Source: Bifidobacterium breve (lineage in GTDB: Bacteria; Actinomycetota; Actinomycetes; Nanopelagicales; Nanopelagicaceae). Taken from it: a DNA stretch of 64,000 nt. The position numbers and the translations under genes were made by a program. The stretch spans positions 62,001 through 126,000 of the forward strand of contig CAMAYZ010000003.1 of the NCBI GenBank assembly GCA_945863115.1, given 5' to 3'. Positions within the stretch are counted from its first letter, which is position 1. Every line of letters begins with the position of its first letter. Below the pieces are notes generated by a model. It was not told where the DNA came from. It did no database searches and saw only the letters and a list, made by a program, of their open reading frames with translations. Below, in pieces: positions 18,847 to 29,376 of the stretch.

Positions 18847-20106
18847 TCAGTTGGTTTTAAATTCTGCAGTTAAGGTGGAGATTCTAACTTCTTTTGACTC
18901 GCCAGTTTTCATATCTTTCAAAGCCAAATTTCCAGATTTGATTTCATCCGAACCAATAACAGCGCTGTATCTGGCCCCACTCTTATCAGCCGACTTCATG
19001 GCGCCCTTTAAAGCACGATCGCCGTAGGCCATGTCACAAGAAACCCCTTTGTCACGGAGTTGATTGATGAGATTTGAGACAAATGATTTCTCACTTGCAC
19101 TAAGGGCGATAATGAAAATATCTAAATCCGATTTGTTCTCGGAAGTATCAAATAGGCCTTCAGCTTCACAAGCCAGCAGCACGCGATCAACTCCAAGTCC
19201 AAAGCCAATCCCTGATAAATCATTGCCACCAAGTTCTGCCATTAAACCGTCATAGCGACCGCCGCCACCAATTCCTGATTGCGCGCCCAACTTGTCGCTC
19301 ACAAATTCAAATGTAGTTCCAGTGTAATAATCGAGACCACGAACCATTCGCGGATTAATGGTGAATGCAATATTTGCTGCCGTCAGAAGTTCTTGAACTT
19401 TCGCAAAACTTTCCGCGCTTTCAGCAGATAAATAATCAAGCAGTAAAGGTGCATCCTTCATTGCATCTTGAATCTCTGGGCGCTTATCGTCAAATAGACG
19501 GAGTGGATTCAGGGCTGCTCGTGCAACGGTTCCTTCATCCAATTTAAGTTTGGATATATAGGCAACTAAATCTTTACGATGACTGGCTCGACTCTGCGCA
19601 TCCCCAAGCGAAGTTATCTCAAGGCGATATGACTTAAGACCTAACTTCTTAAATGCTCGATCTGCAACAGCAATAACTTCAAAATCTATTTCTGGATCAT
19701 TTAATCCAATAGCTTCAATTCCAACTTGATAAAATTGGCGATAGCGCCCAGCTTGTGGTCGCTCAGCTCGGAAGAACGCACCCGAATACCAAACTTTTAT
19801 TGGCAGACTCAATTTATCCAAGTTATTTTCGATAACGCTGCGCATGACACCCGCAGTTCCTTCTGGGCGAAGTGTTATCGATCTGCCTCCGCGATCTTCA
19901 AAGGTATACATCTCCTTTGAGACAACATCTGTAGATTCACCAACACCGCGCTTAAACAATTCAGTGTCTTCAAAAACGGGTAGCTCCATCAGGGAGTATC
20001 CAGCGGTTCGTGCAGATTGAATCAAAGTTTCTCGAACTAATTCAAAATACTGAGATCTTGGCGGAAAGTATTCGCTCACGCCTTTAGGGGCTTGTAGTTT
20101 GCTCAT
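18847..20106 (-). CDS. hisS: Histidyl-tRNA synthetase
   Basis: Class II synthetase, about 419 residues: [15 protein letters not shown] near the start, motif 2 [12 protein letters not shown] and [18 protein letters not shown], the histidine-binding [24 protein letters not shown] and motif 3 [12 protein letters not shown], with a C-terminal anticodon domain. The ATG at 20106 has GGGGGAG upstream; a GTG one codon earlier is also possible. It overlaps the stop of the metallo-hydrolase gene, so the pair is coupled. Confidence 0.96.
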   Translation of the reverse strand: MSKLQAPKGVSEYFPPRSQYFELVRETLIQSARTAGYSLMELPVFEDTELFKRGVGESTDVVSKEMYTFEDRGGRSITLRPEGTAGVMRSVIENNLDKLSLPIKVWYSGAFFRAERPQAGRYRQFYQVGIEAIGLNDPEIDFEVIAVADRAFKKLGLKSYRLEITSLGDAQSRASHRKDLVAYISKLKLDEGTVARAALNPLRLFDDKRPEIQDAMKDAPLLLDYLSAESAESFAKVQELLTAANIAFTINPRMVRGLDYYTGTTFEFVSDKLGAQSGIGGGGRYDGLMAELGGNDLSGIGFGLGVDRVLLACEAEGLFDTSENKSDLDIFIIALSASEKSFVSNLINQLRDKGVSCDMAYGDRALKGAMKSADKSGARYSAVIGSDEIKSGNLALKDMKTGESKEVRISTLTAEFKTN

Positions 20107-20807
20107 CACTCCCCCCGTTCCGGTTTGGACTGTAAAAAATCGCTTTGCAAATATGGATTGTTTAATCGCTCACGGCCAATTGTAGTTTGTGGACCATGTC
20201 CAGGCAGGACTATTAATTCATCATTCAAGGGCAAAATCTTCGTAATTAAAGAGTTGCGCATAGCTGATGGCGAACCGGTAGGTAAATCGGTGCGGCCAAT
20301 CGCTCCTGCAAAAAGCACATCACCGGAAACCAGGAATTCCTCATTGACCGTAAAAAGCACCGACCCTGCGGTATGGCCAGGAGCATGTTGAACAACGATG
20401 TCAAAACCGGCTAGTTGAAAACTTTCACCATCAATAACTTCTCGAACCACATCTGGTTCCTCAAATTTAGAGACTCCGAGCCCAGCCATAATTTTTCGGC
20501 TTTCACCATCTGCGGCTAACGCACGAAAAGGATCAGTCAACAATTTTCGATCGATCGTATGAATCAGAGTTGGAACACCATATTCATTTCCAAATGGTCG
20601 AACCGAAAAGGTGTGATCTAAATGCCCGTGAGTTACTAACGTAGCCACTGGCTTTAGATTGTGTTTATTTAAAACCGTTTGAATGGCTGAGACCAAATTA
20701 GGACTATCAATACCTGGATCAACAATGAAACACTCGGAATTCTTCGTTGGGGCGAATATCCAACAGTTTGTAGCGAAATACGGGGCGGCAATAACCTCGA
20801 GAATCAA
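20106..20807 (-). CDS. Metallo-beta-lactamase-fold hydrolase (glyoxalase II-like)
   Basis: A 233-residue MBL-fold protein. The zinc motif THGHLDHTF (HxHxDH) is near 60-68, further ligands are in QHAPGHTAGSVLF and SGDVLF, and the final His is in VLPGHGPQTTIG. Similar genes sit between hisS and rel in mycobacteria and are annotated as glyoxalase II-like; the substrate is uncertain. The start is TTG (20807), chosen because GGAGGGG lies about 6 nt upstream and no ATG fits the conserved N-terminus ILEVIAAPYFATNCWI. Confidence 0.85.
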   Translation of the reverse strand: MILEVIAAPYFATNCWIFAPTKNSECFIVDPGIDSPNLVSAIQTVLNKHNLKPVATLVTHGHLDHTFSVRPFGNEYGVPTLIHTIDRKLLTDPFRALAADGESRKIMAGLGVSKFEEPDVVREVIDGESFQLAGFDIVVQHAPGHTAGSVLFTVNEEFLVSGDVLFAGAIGRTDLPTGSPSAMRNSLITKILPLNDELIVLPGHGPQTTIGRERLNNPYLQSDFLQSKPERGE

Positions 20808-20984
20808 AGTTCACCCCTCCCTTACACGCTTATAAGCCCAATATTCAATACAAATACCATTAGCGACTTTTGCCATAGCAATGGTTAAGGGTATCTTTAG
20901 CCCGCAAGTAGAACCAATCCAGCAATTCATAACGAACGGTTTGCAACCCCGCGAACCTAACGCGCAACGAAAGCGAGTAATAAA

Positions 20985-22316
20985 ATGACGGATATCAACC
21001 CAAGTGAAGTAGCCCAAGCCGTAACAACTGGCGATTCAAATCTCAGCGCCGCATCTGCGCTAATTGGGGATCCATCCAAATTCGGTCGAGTCGATCAAGA
21101 TGGCACCGTTTACGTATTAACACCCTCCGGTGAAAAACCAGTTGGTTCATATCCTGGAAAGAGCCCAGAAGAAGCGCTCGCATATTTCGTTCGTAAGTTT
21201 GAAGCAGTTGCCTCAGAAGTTGCACTCCTTGCAGCCCGGATTAAGAGCGGCGCCATGGTTCCATCAGATGCTTCAGAGGCAGTTGTTAAGTTGCGTGAAA
21301 CGGTCAAAAATTTGAATGGCGTTGGCGATCTTGCAACTCTTGCCGCATCAGTTGACCAAATTCCTAATTTAATTGAAGATCACCGTGCTGCCTACCAAGA
21401 GCGCAAAGATATTGAATCTGCTGTTCGCGAAGCCAAGCGTGCTTCATCCCTAATTGTTAAAGAGAAGTTAGTCGCCGAAGCAGAATCTCTGGCTCTTTCT
21501 GAAAGCTGGAAAACAACTAGCGCGCGTCTCAAGGTTCTTCTTGATGAGTGGAAAGCGGCACCTCGCCTTGATAAGACAACAGATACCGAACTTTGGAAGC
21601 GCTTCTCATCTTCACGCAATAAATTTGATAAGCGTCGCCGCACTCACTTTGCTGCGCTCGAATCAGTTCAACATGAAGTTGCAGCAAAGAAGGAAGAAAT
21701 CGTTAAGCAAGCCGAAGCGCTAGCAACATCGAAGGAATGGCTTCCAACTGCAAATAAATTCAAATCTCTTATGGACGCTTGGAAAGCATCTGGCCGCGGA
21801 AAAGCAAGTGTTGATGCAAAACTTTGGGCGCGATTTAAGGCAGCTCAAGATCAATTCTTTGCCGCTAAAAATTCAGATTTGGATAAGCGTCAGGTAACAA
21901 TGGCTGCGAATCTTGCAAAGCGTGAGGAGCTAATTGTTAAGTTTGAAGAGATTCTTCCAATCACTGATTTACAGAGCGCAAAGAAGAATTTCCGTGCCCT
22001 TATGGAACAATGGCAGAAAATCGGTATGACCGAGCGCAGCAAGCGCGCCGCACTTGATACTCGACTTTCACGTGTTGAAGATGAACTCCATACTCTTACC
22101 GAGGAACAGAATCGTCGCACCGATCCAACAGCAATCGCCCGTGCAAATGATGTTGTCCAAGGTCTTATCGATGCAATTACCGGTTATGAAGCCCAAGCTG
22201 CAAAGGCTGAAGCTGCAGGCAATTCTGTGAAAGCTAAAACCGCTCGTGAAGCGGCTGAAGCACGCAAGGTTTGGTTAGCAGAAGCGCAAAAGGGTTTATC
22301 AGACTTTAAAGCTTAA
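20985..22316 (+). CDS. DUF349 protein with three repeats
   Basis: A 443-residue, mostly helical, charged protein with no signal peptide. Three DUF349-like repeats are visible, each around a W: SARLKVLLDEWKAAPR (about 180), NKFKSLMDAWKASGRG (about 258) and KNFRALMEQWQKIGMT (about 340). The family is widespread in actinobacteria next to rel; its function is not established. It is divergent from the hisS group and converges with rel so that the two stop codons overlap. A 35-codon open frame ends on its start as ATGA (20881-20988). Confidence 0.85.
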   Translation: MTDINPSEVAQAVTTGDSNLSAASALIGDPSKFGRVDQDGTVYVLTPSGEKPVGSYPGKSPEEALAYFVRKFEAVASEVALLAARIKSGAMVPSDASEAVVKLRETVKNLNGVGDLATLAASVDQIPNLIEDHRAAYQERKDIESAVREAKRASSLIVKEKLVAEAESLALSESWKTTSARLKVLLDEWKAAPRLDKTTDTELWKRFSSSRNKFDKRRRTHFAALESVQHEVAAKKEEIVKQAEALATSKEWLPTANKFKSLMDAWKASGRGKASVDAKLWARFKAAQDQFFAAKNSDLDKRQVTMAANLAKREELIVKFEEILPITDLQSAKKNFRALMEQWQKIGMTERSKRAALDTRLSRVEDELHTLTEEQNRRTDPTAIARANDVVQGLIDAITGYEAQAAKAEAAGNSVKAKTAREAAEARKVWLAEAQKGLSDFKA

Positions 22317-24484
22317 TTATTAGTCACGCGATAAACATCGTAAACGCCTTCAATTGATCTAACGCTCGCTAAGACTGCATCTAAGTGTGAGGCATCTGCC
22401 ATTTCGAAAGTGAATCTTGAGATTGCCGTGCGGTCCTTTGAGGTGCTAACCGAGGCATTTAAAATATTTACATGTTGATCTGAAAGAGTTCTCGTTACAT
22501 CAGACAATAACCGTGCTCTATCTAAAGCCTCAACCTGGATGTTTACTAGGAATGCTGATTTCGCCGCGTTATTCCATTTAACATCAACTATTCGATCTCC
22601 CTGATTCAACTTCAAATCCGTAACATTTATACAATCGATACGGTGAATCGAAACTCCACTGCCTCGGGTTATAAAACCAACAATTTCATCGCCAGGCACT
22701 GGTGTGCAGCACCTTGCTAGCTTCACCAGCACATCGTCTGAACCTTCAACATCTACTCCCGATGAATTACGCCGAACATGCTCGAAGGAATGAACTGGGT
22801 TAGTGTGACTTTCGACTTCAGTATCGGGTTCATGAAGATCGGTATTTGCAACTAGTTTCTCAATGACAAATTGAGCACTGATATGTCCGTTTCCAACTGC
22901 GGCATACATGCTCTCGATATCTGGATAGTGCAAGTCATGCGAGAGCTCTAAGAAAGCTTGACCAGCGAAAATCTTTTGAAGTGGTAAACCAACTTTGCGC
23001 ATCTGGCGCGCAATTGATTCTCGGCCCGCATCGATTGCTTCTTCTTTACGCTCCTTTGAGAACCAAGCTTTAATCTTTGAACGAGCTCTAGGCGACGAAA
23101 CAAAGCTAAGCCAATCTCTACTTGGTGCCGCGTTGGGGCTCTTATTTGTGACAACTTCGACCACATCGCCGTTGGTCAGAATTGATTCAAGTGGAACTAA
23201 TTTTCCATTTACCTTTGCACCAACACATCTATCGCCAACTTGAGTATGCACCGCATATGCAAAATCCACGGGAGTCGAACCTGAAGGAAGTGCGATCACA
23301 CTCCCCTTTGGGGTGAATACAAATACTTCTGGAGTGCGGAGGTCGTAGCGCAAAGTATCAAGGAAATCGCCAACATCTTCAGTTTCTTGTTGCCACTCGT
23401 GTAATTGATTTAACCAAATCATTTCTGGTTTCTTTGTGGCGTCATCCCCCACTGTCGCTAATTTATATTTCCAGTGCGCAGCAATTCCATATTCTGCGCG
23501 AGCATGCATATCAAATGTTCTAATCTGGATTTCGACAGCCTTGCCAGTTGGACCGATAACTGTTGTGTGAAGTGATTGATAAAGATTGAATTTAGGCATT
23601 GCGATGTAATCCTTAAAGCGGCCAGGAATCGGACTCCATCTCGCGTGGATTGCACCGAGAACTGCATAACAATCGCGGACACTTTCGACTAGAACACGAA
23701 TCCCAACAAGATCATAAATTTCATTGAAGTCTCGACCGCGGATAACCATTTTTTGATAAACGCTATAGAGATGCTTCTGCCTACCCAATACCTTTGCAGT
23801 TATGCCATCTGCATTTAAATCTTTCGCGACGAGTTCCAGAACTTCTGTTGTCATGGCTTGACGGGCTGGATTACGTTCCTGGACCAAGCGTTCAATCTCT
23901 TCATAGATTTTTGGCTCTAAAGTCTTGAACGATAAATCTTCTAACTCCCACTTGATTGCACTCATACCCAAGCGGTTTGCGAGCGGAGCATAAATATCTA
24001 AGGTTTCACGAGCTTTGCGTTGCGCGGATTCAACCTCAACATATTGCCAAGTGCGTGCGTTATGTAGGCGATCTGCCAACTTGATAACAAGGACTCGAAT
24101 ATCGCGTGACATTGCGATAACCATTTTGCGCAAAGTTTCGGCTTCAGCAGTTGGTCCGTAATTCAACTTATCCAACTTAGTAACACCATCAACCAAGCTA
24201 GCAACTTCTCTGCCGAAGTCTTTCTTAAGAGCTTCTAACGAATACTTTGTATCTTCGACTGTGTCATGAAGTAGCGCAGCGATTATCGTCTCTAAATCAA
24301 GACCAATTTCTGCCAGGATTTCTGAAACCGCAAGTGGGTGAGTTATGTAAGGCTGACCAGATTTTCGCAGCTGCCCGTCATGAGCATCTGCCGCAATATC
24401 GTAAGCCCGCTCAAGTTCAACAAGTGAAGCCCCAGGATGATGCGAAAGCAGCGCCTTCGCTAAATCATCTAGAACCGGATTCAT
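22313..24484 (-). CDS. rel: Bifunctional (p)ppGpp synthetase/hydrolase Rel
   Basis: Makes and degrades the stringent-response alarmone (p)ppGpp. The 723 residues hold an HD hydrolase domain (YITHP at 46-50, HDTVEDT at 73-79, DGVTKLDKL near 113), a synthetase domain (RGRDFNEIYDLVGIRVLV, SLHTTVIGPTGKAVEIQIRT, EYGIAAHWKYK), a TGS domain (EVFVFTPKGSVIALPSGSTPVDFAYAVHT segments), and a C-terminal ACT/RRM domain. Hydrolase and synthetase motifs both look intact. TAAGAT lies 6 nt before the ATG with no Shine-Dalgarno. The usual neighbour apt is missing between it and secF. Confidence 0.97.
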   Translation of the reverse strand: MNPVLDDLAKALLSHHPGASLVELERAYDIAADAHDGQLRKSGQPYITHPLAVSEILAEIGLDLETIIAALLHDTVEDTKYSLEALKKDFGREVASLVDGVTKLDKLNYGPTAEAETLRKMVIAMSRDIRVLVIKLADRLHNARTWQYVEVESAQRKARETLDIYAPLANRLGMSAIKWELEDLSFKTLEPKIYEEIERLVQERNPARQAMTTEVLELVAKDLNADGITAKVLGRQKHLYSVYQKMVIRGRDFNEIYDLVGIRVLVESVRDCYAVLGAIHARWSPIPGRFKDYIAMPKFNLYQSLHTTVIGPTGKAVEIQIRTFDMHARAEYGIAAHWKYKLATVGDDATKKPEMIWLNQLHEWQQETEDVGDFLDTLRYDLRTPEVFVFTPKGSVIALPSGSTPVDFAYAVHTQVGDRCVGAKVNGKLVPLESILTNGDVVEVVTNKSPNAAPSRDWLSFVSSPRARSKIKAWFSKERKEEAIDAGRESIARQMRKVGLPLQKIFAGQAFLELSHDLHYPDIESMYAAVGNGHISAQFVIEKLVANTDLHEPDTEVESHTNPVHSFEHVRRNSSGVDVEGSDDVLVKLARCCTPVPGDEIVGFITRGSGVSIHRIDCINVTDLKLNQGDRIVDVKWNNAAKSAFLVNIQVEALDRARLLSDVTRTLSDQHVNILNASVSTSKDRTAISRFTFEMADASHLDAVLASVRSIEGVYDVYRVTNN

Positions 24485-24490
24485 GGTTCT

Positions 24491-24496
24491 ATCTTA
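24491..24496 (-). promoter_or_regulatory. -10 box TAAGAT for rel (leaderless)
   Basis: On the minus strand TAAGAT, six bases, then the rel ATG at 24484. Only 45 bp separate rel from secF, so this would give rel its own promoter apart from the secDF operon. Confidence 0.45.
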
Positions 24497-24529
24497 ACTA
24501 GTCAGTGCAAGTTAAAAATGATTTAAAGA

Positions 24530-25606
24530 TTAACGTCGCTTACGCTTAGGTTGATTGCGAGGACCGCGAGCCCAAGAAGTCTTATCGACTGTTCCTGCAT
24601 CAGCAAGTGTTGTTGAAGTCCCACCTTTTGCTTCAGATGTGACCGCACCAGGTGCATGTTGCGCAACTCGCTTCGCAAGTGCCCGCATTGCAGGTTCACG
24701 TTCACGAAGTTGAGCAAGCATTGGTGTCGCGATAAAGATAGATGAATAAGTTCCGGTTGCTAGCCCTACGAATAGCGCAAGTGAGAGATCCTTAAGCGTT
24801 CCAGCGCCAAGCAAACCCGCACCAACAAAGAGAATCGATGCGACAGGAAGCAACGCAATTATTGAAGTGTTGAATGAACGAACCAGGGTCTGGTTGACGG
24901 CCAAGTTTGCAGCCGCTGAATAGGTAATTTTTCCAGTGCTGGTAATCGATTTCGTATTCTCACGCACTTTATCAAAAACAACCACGGTGTCATAAAGTGA
25001 GTATCCGAGAATCGTTAGGAATCCAATAACCGTAGCGGGGGTAACGTCGAAGCCAACAAGAGCATAAATTCCGACGGTAATAACTACGTCGTGGACCGTT
25101 GCAACAATCGCAGCGATAGCCATCTTCGGTTCAAATGTCATAGTCAAGAAGAGCATTACTACGATGATGAATCCGATCAAACCATATAGCGCCTTCTTAG
25201 TAATTTCTTTACCCCAAGATGGGCCGATTATTTGGGTATCAATGTCATCAACATTTACGCCAAAGCTTTGTGCAAGTGACTCTTTGACTGTGTTAAATGA
25301 TTCCAAAGCACCGGTTTGGATACGAATCCGATCATTGCCGACCTTCTGGACAACGCTCTCTCCGCTGACTCCAGCAGCTTCAATCGCAGCACGGCCATCT
25401 TCAACTGTTGCTCCTGCTTTAGTAATTGAGAATTCAGCTCCGCCTTTAAATTCAATACCAAGATGCAGACCTTGAGTTCCTAAAACAATCGCAGATAGAA
25501 CAATTACGATTCCGGATATTCCATACCAACGTCGACGCTTGCCAATGAAATCGATTGAAGTTTCGCCGCGATATAACCGGCCACCAACGCCTGAAAGTGA
25601 GCTCAT
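24530..25606 (-). CDS. secF: Protein translocase subunit SecF
   Basis: Integral membrane partner of SecD that uses the proton gradient to help pull secreted proteins through SecYEG. The 358 residues have six expected membrane helices and a periplasmic loop. LGIEFKGGAEFSI near 48-60 and GYSLYDTVVVFDKVREN near 205 are family signatures. The basic C-terminal tail ends RGPRNQPKRKRR. It follows secD with a 4-nt gap. Confidence 0.95.
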   Translation of the reverse strand: MSSLSGVGGRLYRGETSIDFIGKRRRWYGISGIVIVLSAIVLGTQGLHLGIEFKGGAEFSITKAGATVEDGRAAIEAAGVSGESVVQKVGNDRIRIQTGALESFNTVKESLAQSFGVNVDDIDTQIIGPSWGKEITKKALYGLIGFIIVVMLFLTMTFEPKMAIAAIVATVHDVVITVGIYALVGFDVTPATVIGFLTILGYSLYDTVVVFDKVRENTKSITSTGKITYSAAANLAVNQTLVRSFNTSIIALLPVASILFVGAGLLGAGTLKDLSLALFVGLATGTYSSIFIATPMLAQLREREPAMRALAKRVAQHAPGAVTSEAKGGTSTTLADAGTVDKTSWARGPRNQPKRKRR

Positions 25607-25610
25607 CTGA

Positions 25611-27170
25611 TTAACCCTTCAAGTTTTCTGAACCATCTGTTTTAATCTTCATTCCCAAACTCTTGGGTGAAAATCCTGACAATTTATGACCGTTAGCAAA
25701 GAATTTAGTTCTAGATAGCAGAGAGACCAATGGATGGGTGAACGCGAACACGACTACTAAGTCGATTAAAGTTGTTAATCCAAGTGTGAAAGCGAATCCG
25801 CGAACACCGCCAACTGCGAAGAAATAGAGAAGCGCAGCCGCAATTAGCGAAACCATGTCAGCAACGATAATTGTGTGACGAGCCTTGACCCAGCCAGTTT
25901 CTGCTGCTGAGCGAATTGAACGACCTTCACGAACTTCATCTCGTAAGCGTTCAAAATAAACTACGAACGAGTCAGCAGTAATACCAATCGCAACGATTGC
26001 GCCAGCTATCCCCGCCAAAGTTAAAGTGAAGCCGAGCCATTCTCCAAGGAGAAGGAATGAAAGATAAGCAACGGCTGATGCAACAAGAAGTGAGGCAATA
26101 GTTACTAGACCCAAAGCTTTGTAATACATCAATGAATAGATAAAAATCAGAAGGAATCCGAGTAGACCTGCGAGTAAACCAGCTCTAAGTTGATCAGAAC
26201 CAAGAGTTGGAGAAACTTGAAGAACTTCGCCTTGGTCGAAAGCAAGAGGTAGAGCGCCATACTTAAGAACATTCGCTAAATTCGAAGCATCCTGTTGGCT
26301 AAAGCTTCCGGTGATTTGTGCACTTCCGCCGGTAATTGCTTCATTAATTCTTGGGGCTGAGACAACAAGGCCGTCGAGAACAATCGCTACTTGATTTTGT
26401 GGAGCAGCTAATCCAGTAACAGCTTGAGTAAGTGCGCCGAACTTAGTTGCACCTTCGCCATTGAAATCAAGAGAAACATACCAACCAGCAGCACCTTGTT
26501 GATCGATAGCTGCAGTTGCCTTTGAAACCATATTTCCTAAGACCTGAGCAGGAGCAAGAATATATTTTGCAGTACCGCCGCGATCACATGAAACGACAGC
26601 AACATCTGGTGATTCGGTTGAGCCACCCTTCAAGTTGGCTTGGTTTGTGCAATCCAAAGTCGCAAACTTTGCACTTAGTTCAGGAGTAACTCCATTTGGA
26701 AGAGTTGCAGTCAGAGTGTCACCGCTTACTGAAAGCGCATTCGGAGCCGCTTCAACCAAGACCTGACGAAAACGAAGTTCTGCAGTCTGGCCAACTAACT
26801 CAACTATTTGTTCACCAGTTTCACCTGGAACTGAAATTACAATCTGGCGATTTGTTCCAGAACCTTGCGCAGCAACTTCACTCTCGGCAACACCAAGTGA
26901 GTTAACACGTTGTCTAATGATTTCAACCGCTTGCGAAATTGCTTCCGGAGTAATTTTTGTTCCTTCAGTCGCACGTGGCGTAAGCGTGACGCTAGTTCCA
27001 CCTCGAAGATCTAGGCCTAGTTTTACTTTCGATGCACCTTGAATTACTGCGATTGCACTAAAGGCAATTAGTGCGACACCGAGAATGGCAATTGATTTTG
27101 CCGATTTGCCTGAGGTCTTTGCGCCCTTAGAATTTGAACTAGAGCTCTGGGAATTATTTATGGCGGACAT
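25611..27170 (-). CDS. secD: Protein translocase subunit SecD
   Basis: Partner of SecF in protein export. About 519 residues: a Ser/Asn/Lys-rich cytosolic start, first membrane helix near 27-45, LGLDLRGGTSVTL (family D1 motif), a large extracytoplasmic domain, then five helices containing AGIAGAIVAIGITADSFVVYFERLRDE. The ATG at 27170 is preferred; a TTG three codons upstream (27179) is the alternative. It starts 2-11 nt after the ruvB stop, leaving no room for yajC, which usually lies here. Confidence 0.95.
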   Translation of the reverse strand: MSAINNSQSSSSNSKGAKTSGKSAKSIAILGVALIAFSAIAVIQGASKVKLGLDLRGGTSVTLTPRATEGTKITPEAISQAVEIIRQRVNSLGVAESEVAAQGSGTNRQIVISVPGETGEQIVELVGQTAELRFRQVLVEAAPNALSVSGDTLTATLPNGVTPELSAKFATLDCTNQANLKGGSTESPDVAVVSCDRGGTAKYILAPAQVLGNMVSKATAAIDQQGAAGWYVSLDFNGEGATKFGALTQAVTGLAAPQNQVAIVLDGLVVSAPRINEAITGGSAQITGSFSQQDASNLANVLKYGALPLAFDQGEVLQVSPTLGSDQLRAGLLAGLLGFLLIFIYSLMYYKALGLVTIASLLVASAVAYLSFLLLGEWLGFTLTLAGIAGAIVAIGITADSFVVYFERLRDEVREGRSIRSAAETGWVKARHTIIVADMVSLIAAALLYFFAVGGVRGFAFTLGLTTLIDLVVVFAFTHPLVSLLSRTKFFANGHKLSGFSPKSLGMKIKTDGSENLKG

Positions 27171-27181
27171 GAGGCGCAAGT

Positions 27182-28234
27182 CTAGGCATCAGAGGCGGGT
27201 GTGTCGAAAAAATCCAGCTGCCCCGTTGAGCCAATCGGTGCTTTTAAGCCCAGATGTTCGTATCCCGAAGGTGTCGCAATGCGCCCCCGTGGGGTTCGTG
27301 AGATAAATCCCATTCTGACGAGAAAGGGTTCGGCCAAAGATTCAATTGTTTCGACCTCTTCACCAATTGCCATGGCAAGGGTTGAAATTCCCACCGGACC
27401 ACCATTAAATCTCTTTACCAAAGTTTCGAGAACTTCTAGATCCAATCGATCCAACCCAATTGCATCAACTTCATACATTTCCAAGGCGGCCATCGCTTCC
27501 TTTATGCCGACCTTCCCATTTGCATGAACTTGTGCGTAATCACGAACTCTACGAAGTAGACGATTAGCAACACGTGGCGTTCCTCTGGAGCGAGAACCAA
27601 GTTCCGTGATTGCTTCTTCGCTAATTTCGATTCCCATTAAAGCGGCACTTCGCTTCACAATTACTGAAAGCTCGTTATCTTCGTAAAAATCTAGTTGTGC
27701 GGTAAAGCCGAATCGATCTCGCAGTGGACTCGGCAGCAGTCCGGAACGTGTTGTTGCTCCAACCAATGTGAAATGTGGAAGCTCCAATGGAATAGCAGTT
27801 GCTCCTGCTCCCTTGCCAACAATTACATCTACTCTAAAATCTTCCATCGCTAAATACAAGAGTTCTTCTGCCGGTCGCGACATGCGATGAATTTCATCTA
27901 AGAAGAGAATCTCACCCTCAACAAGTGATGAAAGTATCGATGCTAAATCTCCAGCATGTTGAATCGCTGGTCCGCTCGTAATCCGAATCGGTGCATTCAT
28001 CTCTGAAGCAATAATCATCGCAAGTGTTGTTTTTCCTAACCCCGGAGGTCCAGAAAGCAGAACGTGATCCGCAGGCGAATTACGATTTCTCGCCGCAGAA
28101 AGCAGAAGATCTAATTGATTTGCGACTCGTTTCTGACCAACAAATTCTTTTAACGTTTTTGGCCGAAGCGCTAGCTCTTGGGTCCGCTCGAAATCATCTG
28201 AATTCGAATCAACAACTCTCTTCTCATCGCTCAT
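27182..28234 (-). CDS. ruvB: Holliday junction branch-migration helicase RuvB
   Basis: AAA+ motor that drives branch migration with RuvA. The 350 residues show Walker [15 protein letters not shown] near 60-73, Walker [10 protein letters not shown] near 110, sensor 1 [20 protein letters not shown] and the C-terminal winged helix ([25 protein letters not shown]). Part of ruvC-ruvA-ruvB with 2-nt spacing to ruvA. Confidence 0.97.
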   Translation of the reverse strand: MSDEKRVVDSNSDDFERTQELALRPKTLKEFVGQKRVANQLDLLLSAARNRNSPADHVLLSGPPGLGKTTLAMIIASEMNAPIRITSGPAIQHAGDLASILSSLVEGEILFLDEIHRMSRPAEELLYLAMEDFRVDVIVGKGAGATAIPLELPHFTLVGATTRSGLLPSPLRDRFGFTAQLDFYEDNELSVIVKRSAALMGIEISEEAITELGSRSRGTPRVANRLLRRVRDYAQVHANGKVGIKEAMAALEMYEVDAIGLDRLDLEVLETLVKRFNGGPVGISTLAMAIGEEVETIESLAEPFLVRMGFISRTPRGRIATPSGYEHLGLKAPIGSTGQLDFFDTPASDA

Positions 28235-28236
28235 AA

Positions 28237-28839
28237 TTAACCGCGACCTCGATTTTGCAGTGCTAATTTGAGAAGTTCGGAAATATCGGTTTCATCAATC
28301 TTTGAACCAAGATCACTTGCGACCGAATCAATCGTTCCTTCAGCATCTCTTGCTGTGAAACCCAATCCGATTAAGGCGCTTTGTAACTGAGTTCGCCAAT
28401 GGGCTTTCGCACTCTTGCCTGAACCTTGGGATCGAACTAAGTCACTTACTTTGTCTTTGAGTTCAAGAACCGTGCGTTGTGCACCTTTCTTTCCAAGTCC
28501 AGGAATTCGTTCTAGCGCAGCAGAATTCTCACTCGCAATTGCACTAGCCAATTCTTCAGGTTCGTAAATTGAAAGAGCAGATTGTGCAACCTTCGGTCCT
28601 ATTCCACTGACGGTTTGCAATAAGTCAAAGAAATCCCGAGAGTTTGTGCGATCAAATCCAAATAGAGTTAGCGAATCTTCCCGAACCACAAGGGTTGTAT
28701 ATATCTCGGCATGAGTTCCGACAACCAGAGAAGCTGCAAATCTGGCCGGAAGTGCCACTTGAATACCGACTCCCCCAACTTCGATTACTGCAGAATTTAG
28801 AGTTGTTGCTTTTACAACTCCAGATACCGAAGCAATCAT
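28237..28839 (-). CDS. ruvA: Holliday junction DNA-binding protein RuvA
   Basis: Tetrameric Holliday-junction binder that recruits RuvB. The 200 residues have the N-terminal OB domain ([28 protein letters not shown]), two helix-hairpin-helix motifs ([39 protein letters not shown]) and a small C-terminal RuvB-binding domain ([16 protein letters not shown]). The start overlaps the ruvC stop by 4 nt. Confidence 0.96.
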   Translation of the reverse strand: MIASVSGVVKATTLNSAVIEVGGVGIQVALPARFAASLVVGTHAEIYTTLVVREDSLTLFGFDRTNSRDFFDLLQTVSGIGPKVAQSALSIYEPEELASAIASENSAALERIPGLGKKGAQRTVLELKDKVSDLVRSQGSGKSAKAHWRTQLQSALIGLGFTARDAEGTIDSVASDLGSKIDETDISELLKLALQNRGRG

Positions 28840-29375
28840 TTCTTGGCCACCTTTGCTAATCGCGCTTTCTCTTTGGCTACGGCTAATTCAATACGTGCAT
28901 TGCCAGAACCTCGCCAATGATGGCAGATTGCAAGCGCCAAAGCGTCAGTGCTATCCACGGGTTTTGGAATTTCTTTTAAAGAAAGGAGTTTTTGCACCAT
29001 AAGCGCAACTTGTTTCTTATCAGCACGACCCGAACCAGTTACAGCTGCCTTAACTTCAGTTGGCGTATGCATTGCTACCGGAATTCCAGCACGGGCGGCA
29101 ATCAACAGCGCAACCCCAGCAGCTTGACCAGTAGACATCGCAGTTCGGATATTCAACTGTGAAAAAACTCGTTCAACTGCAATCACATCAGGTTTGTATT
29201 CCTTTATCCAAACAAGCAATTGCGTTTCGAGTTCTAGCAGTCTATGTGCGAGTTCGATATCTTTCGAAGTTTGGATAAATCCAACTCCGACCATCACTAA
29301 TTTTTGCGCCGCGCCATTTTCAACAATTCCGAGTCCGCATCTTGTTAACCCTGGATCGACCCCGAGAACGCGCAT
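28836..29375 (-). CDS. ruvC: Crossover junction endodeoxyribonuclease RuvC
   Basis: Resolves Holliday junctions by symmetric cuts. [13 protein letters not shown] holds catalytic D7, [12 protein letters not shown] the catalytic Glu near 68, and [15 protein letters not shown] the C-terminal catalytic aspartates near 140. The 179-residue length is typical. It follows yebC directly, one base after its stop. Confidence 0.96.
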   Translation of the reverse strand: MRVLGVDPGLTRCGLGIVENGAAQKLVMVGVGFIQTSKDIELAHRLLELETQLLVWIKEYKPDVIAVERVFSQLNIRTAMSTGQAAGVALLIAARAGIPVAMHTPTEVKAAVTGSGRADKKQVALMVQKLLSLKEIPKPVDSTDALALAICHHWRGSGNARIELAVAKEKARLAKVAKK

Positions 29376-29376
29376 C

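Noticed and set aside
20811-21017. 68-codon minus-strand frame upstream of the metallo-hydrolase
   Set aside because: No recognisable motif, no ribosome-binding site, and it overlaps the DUF349 start; treated as chance.
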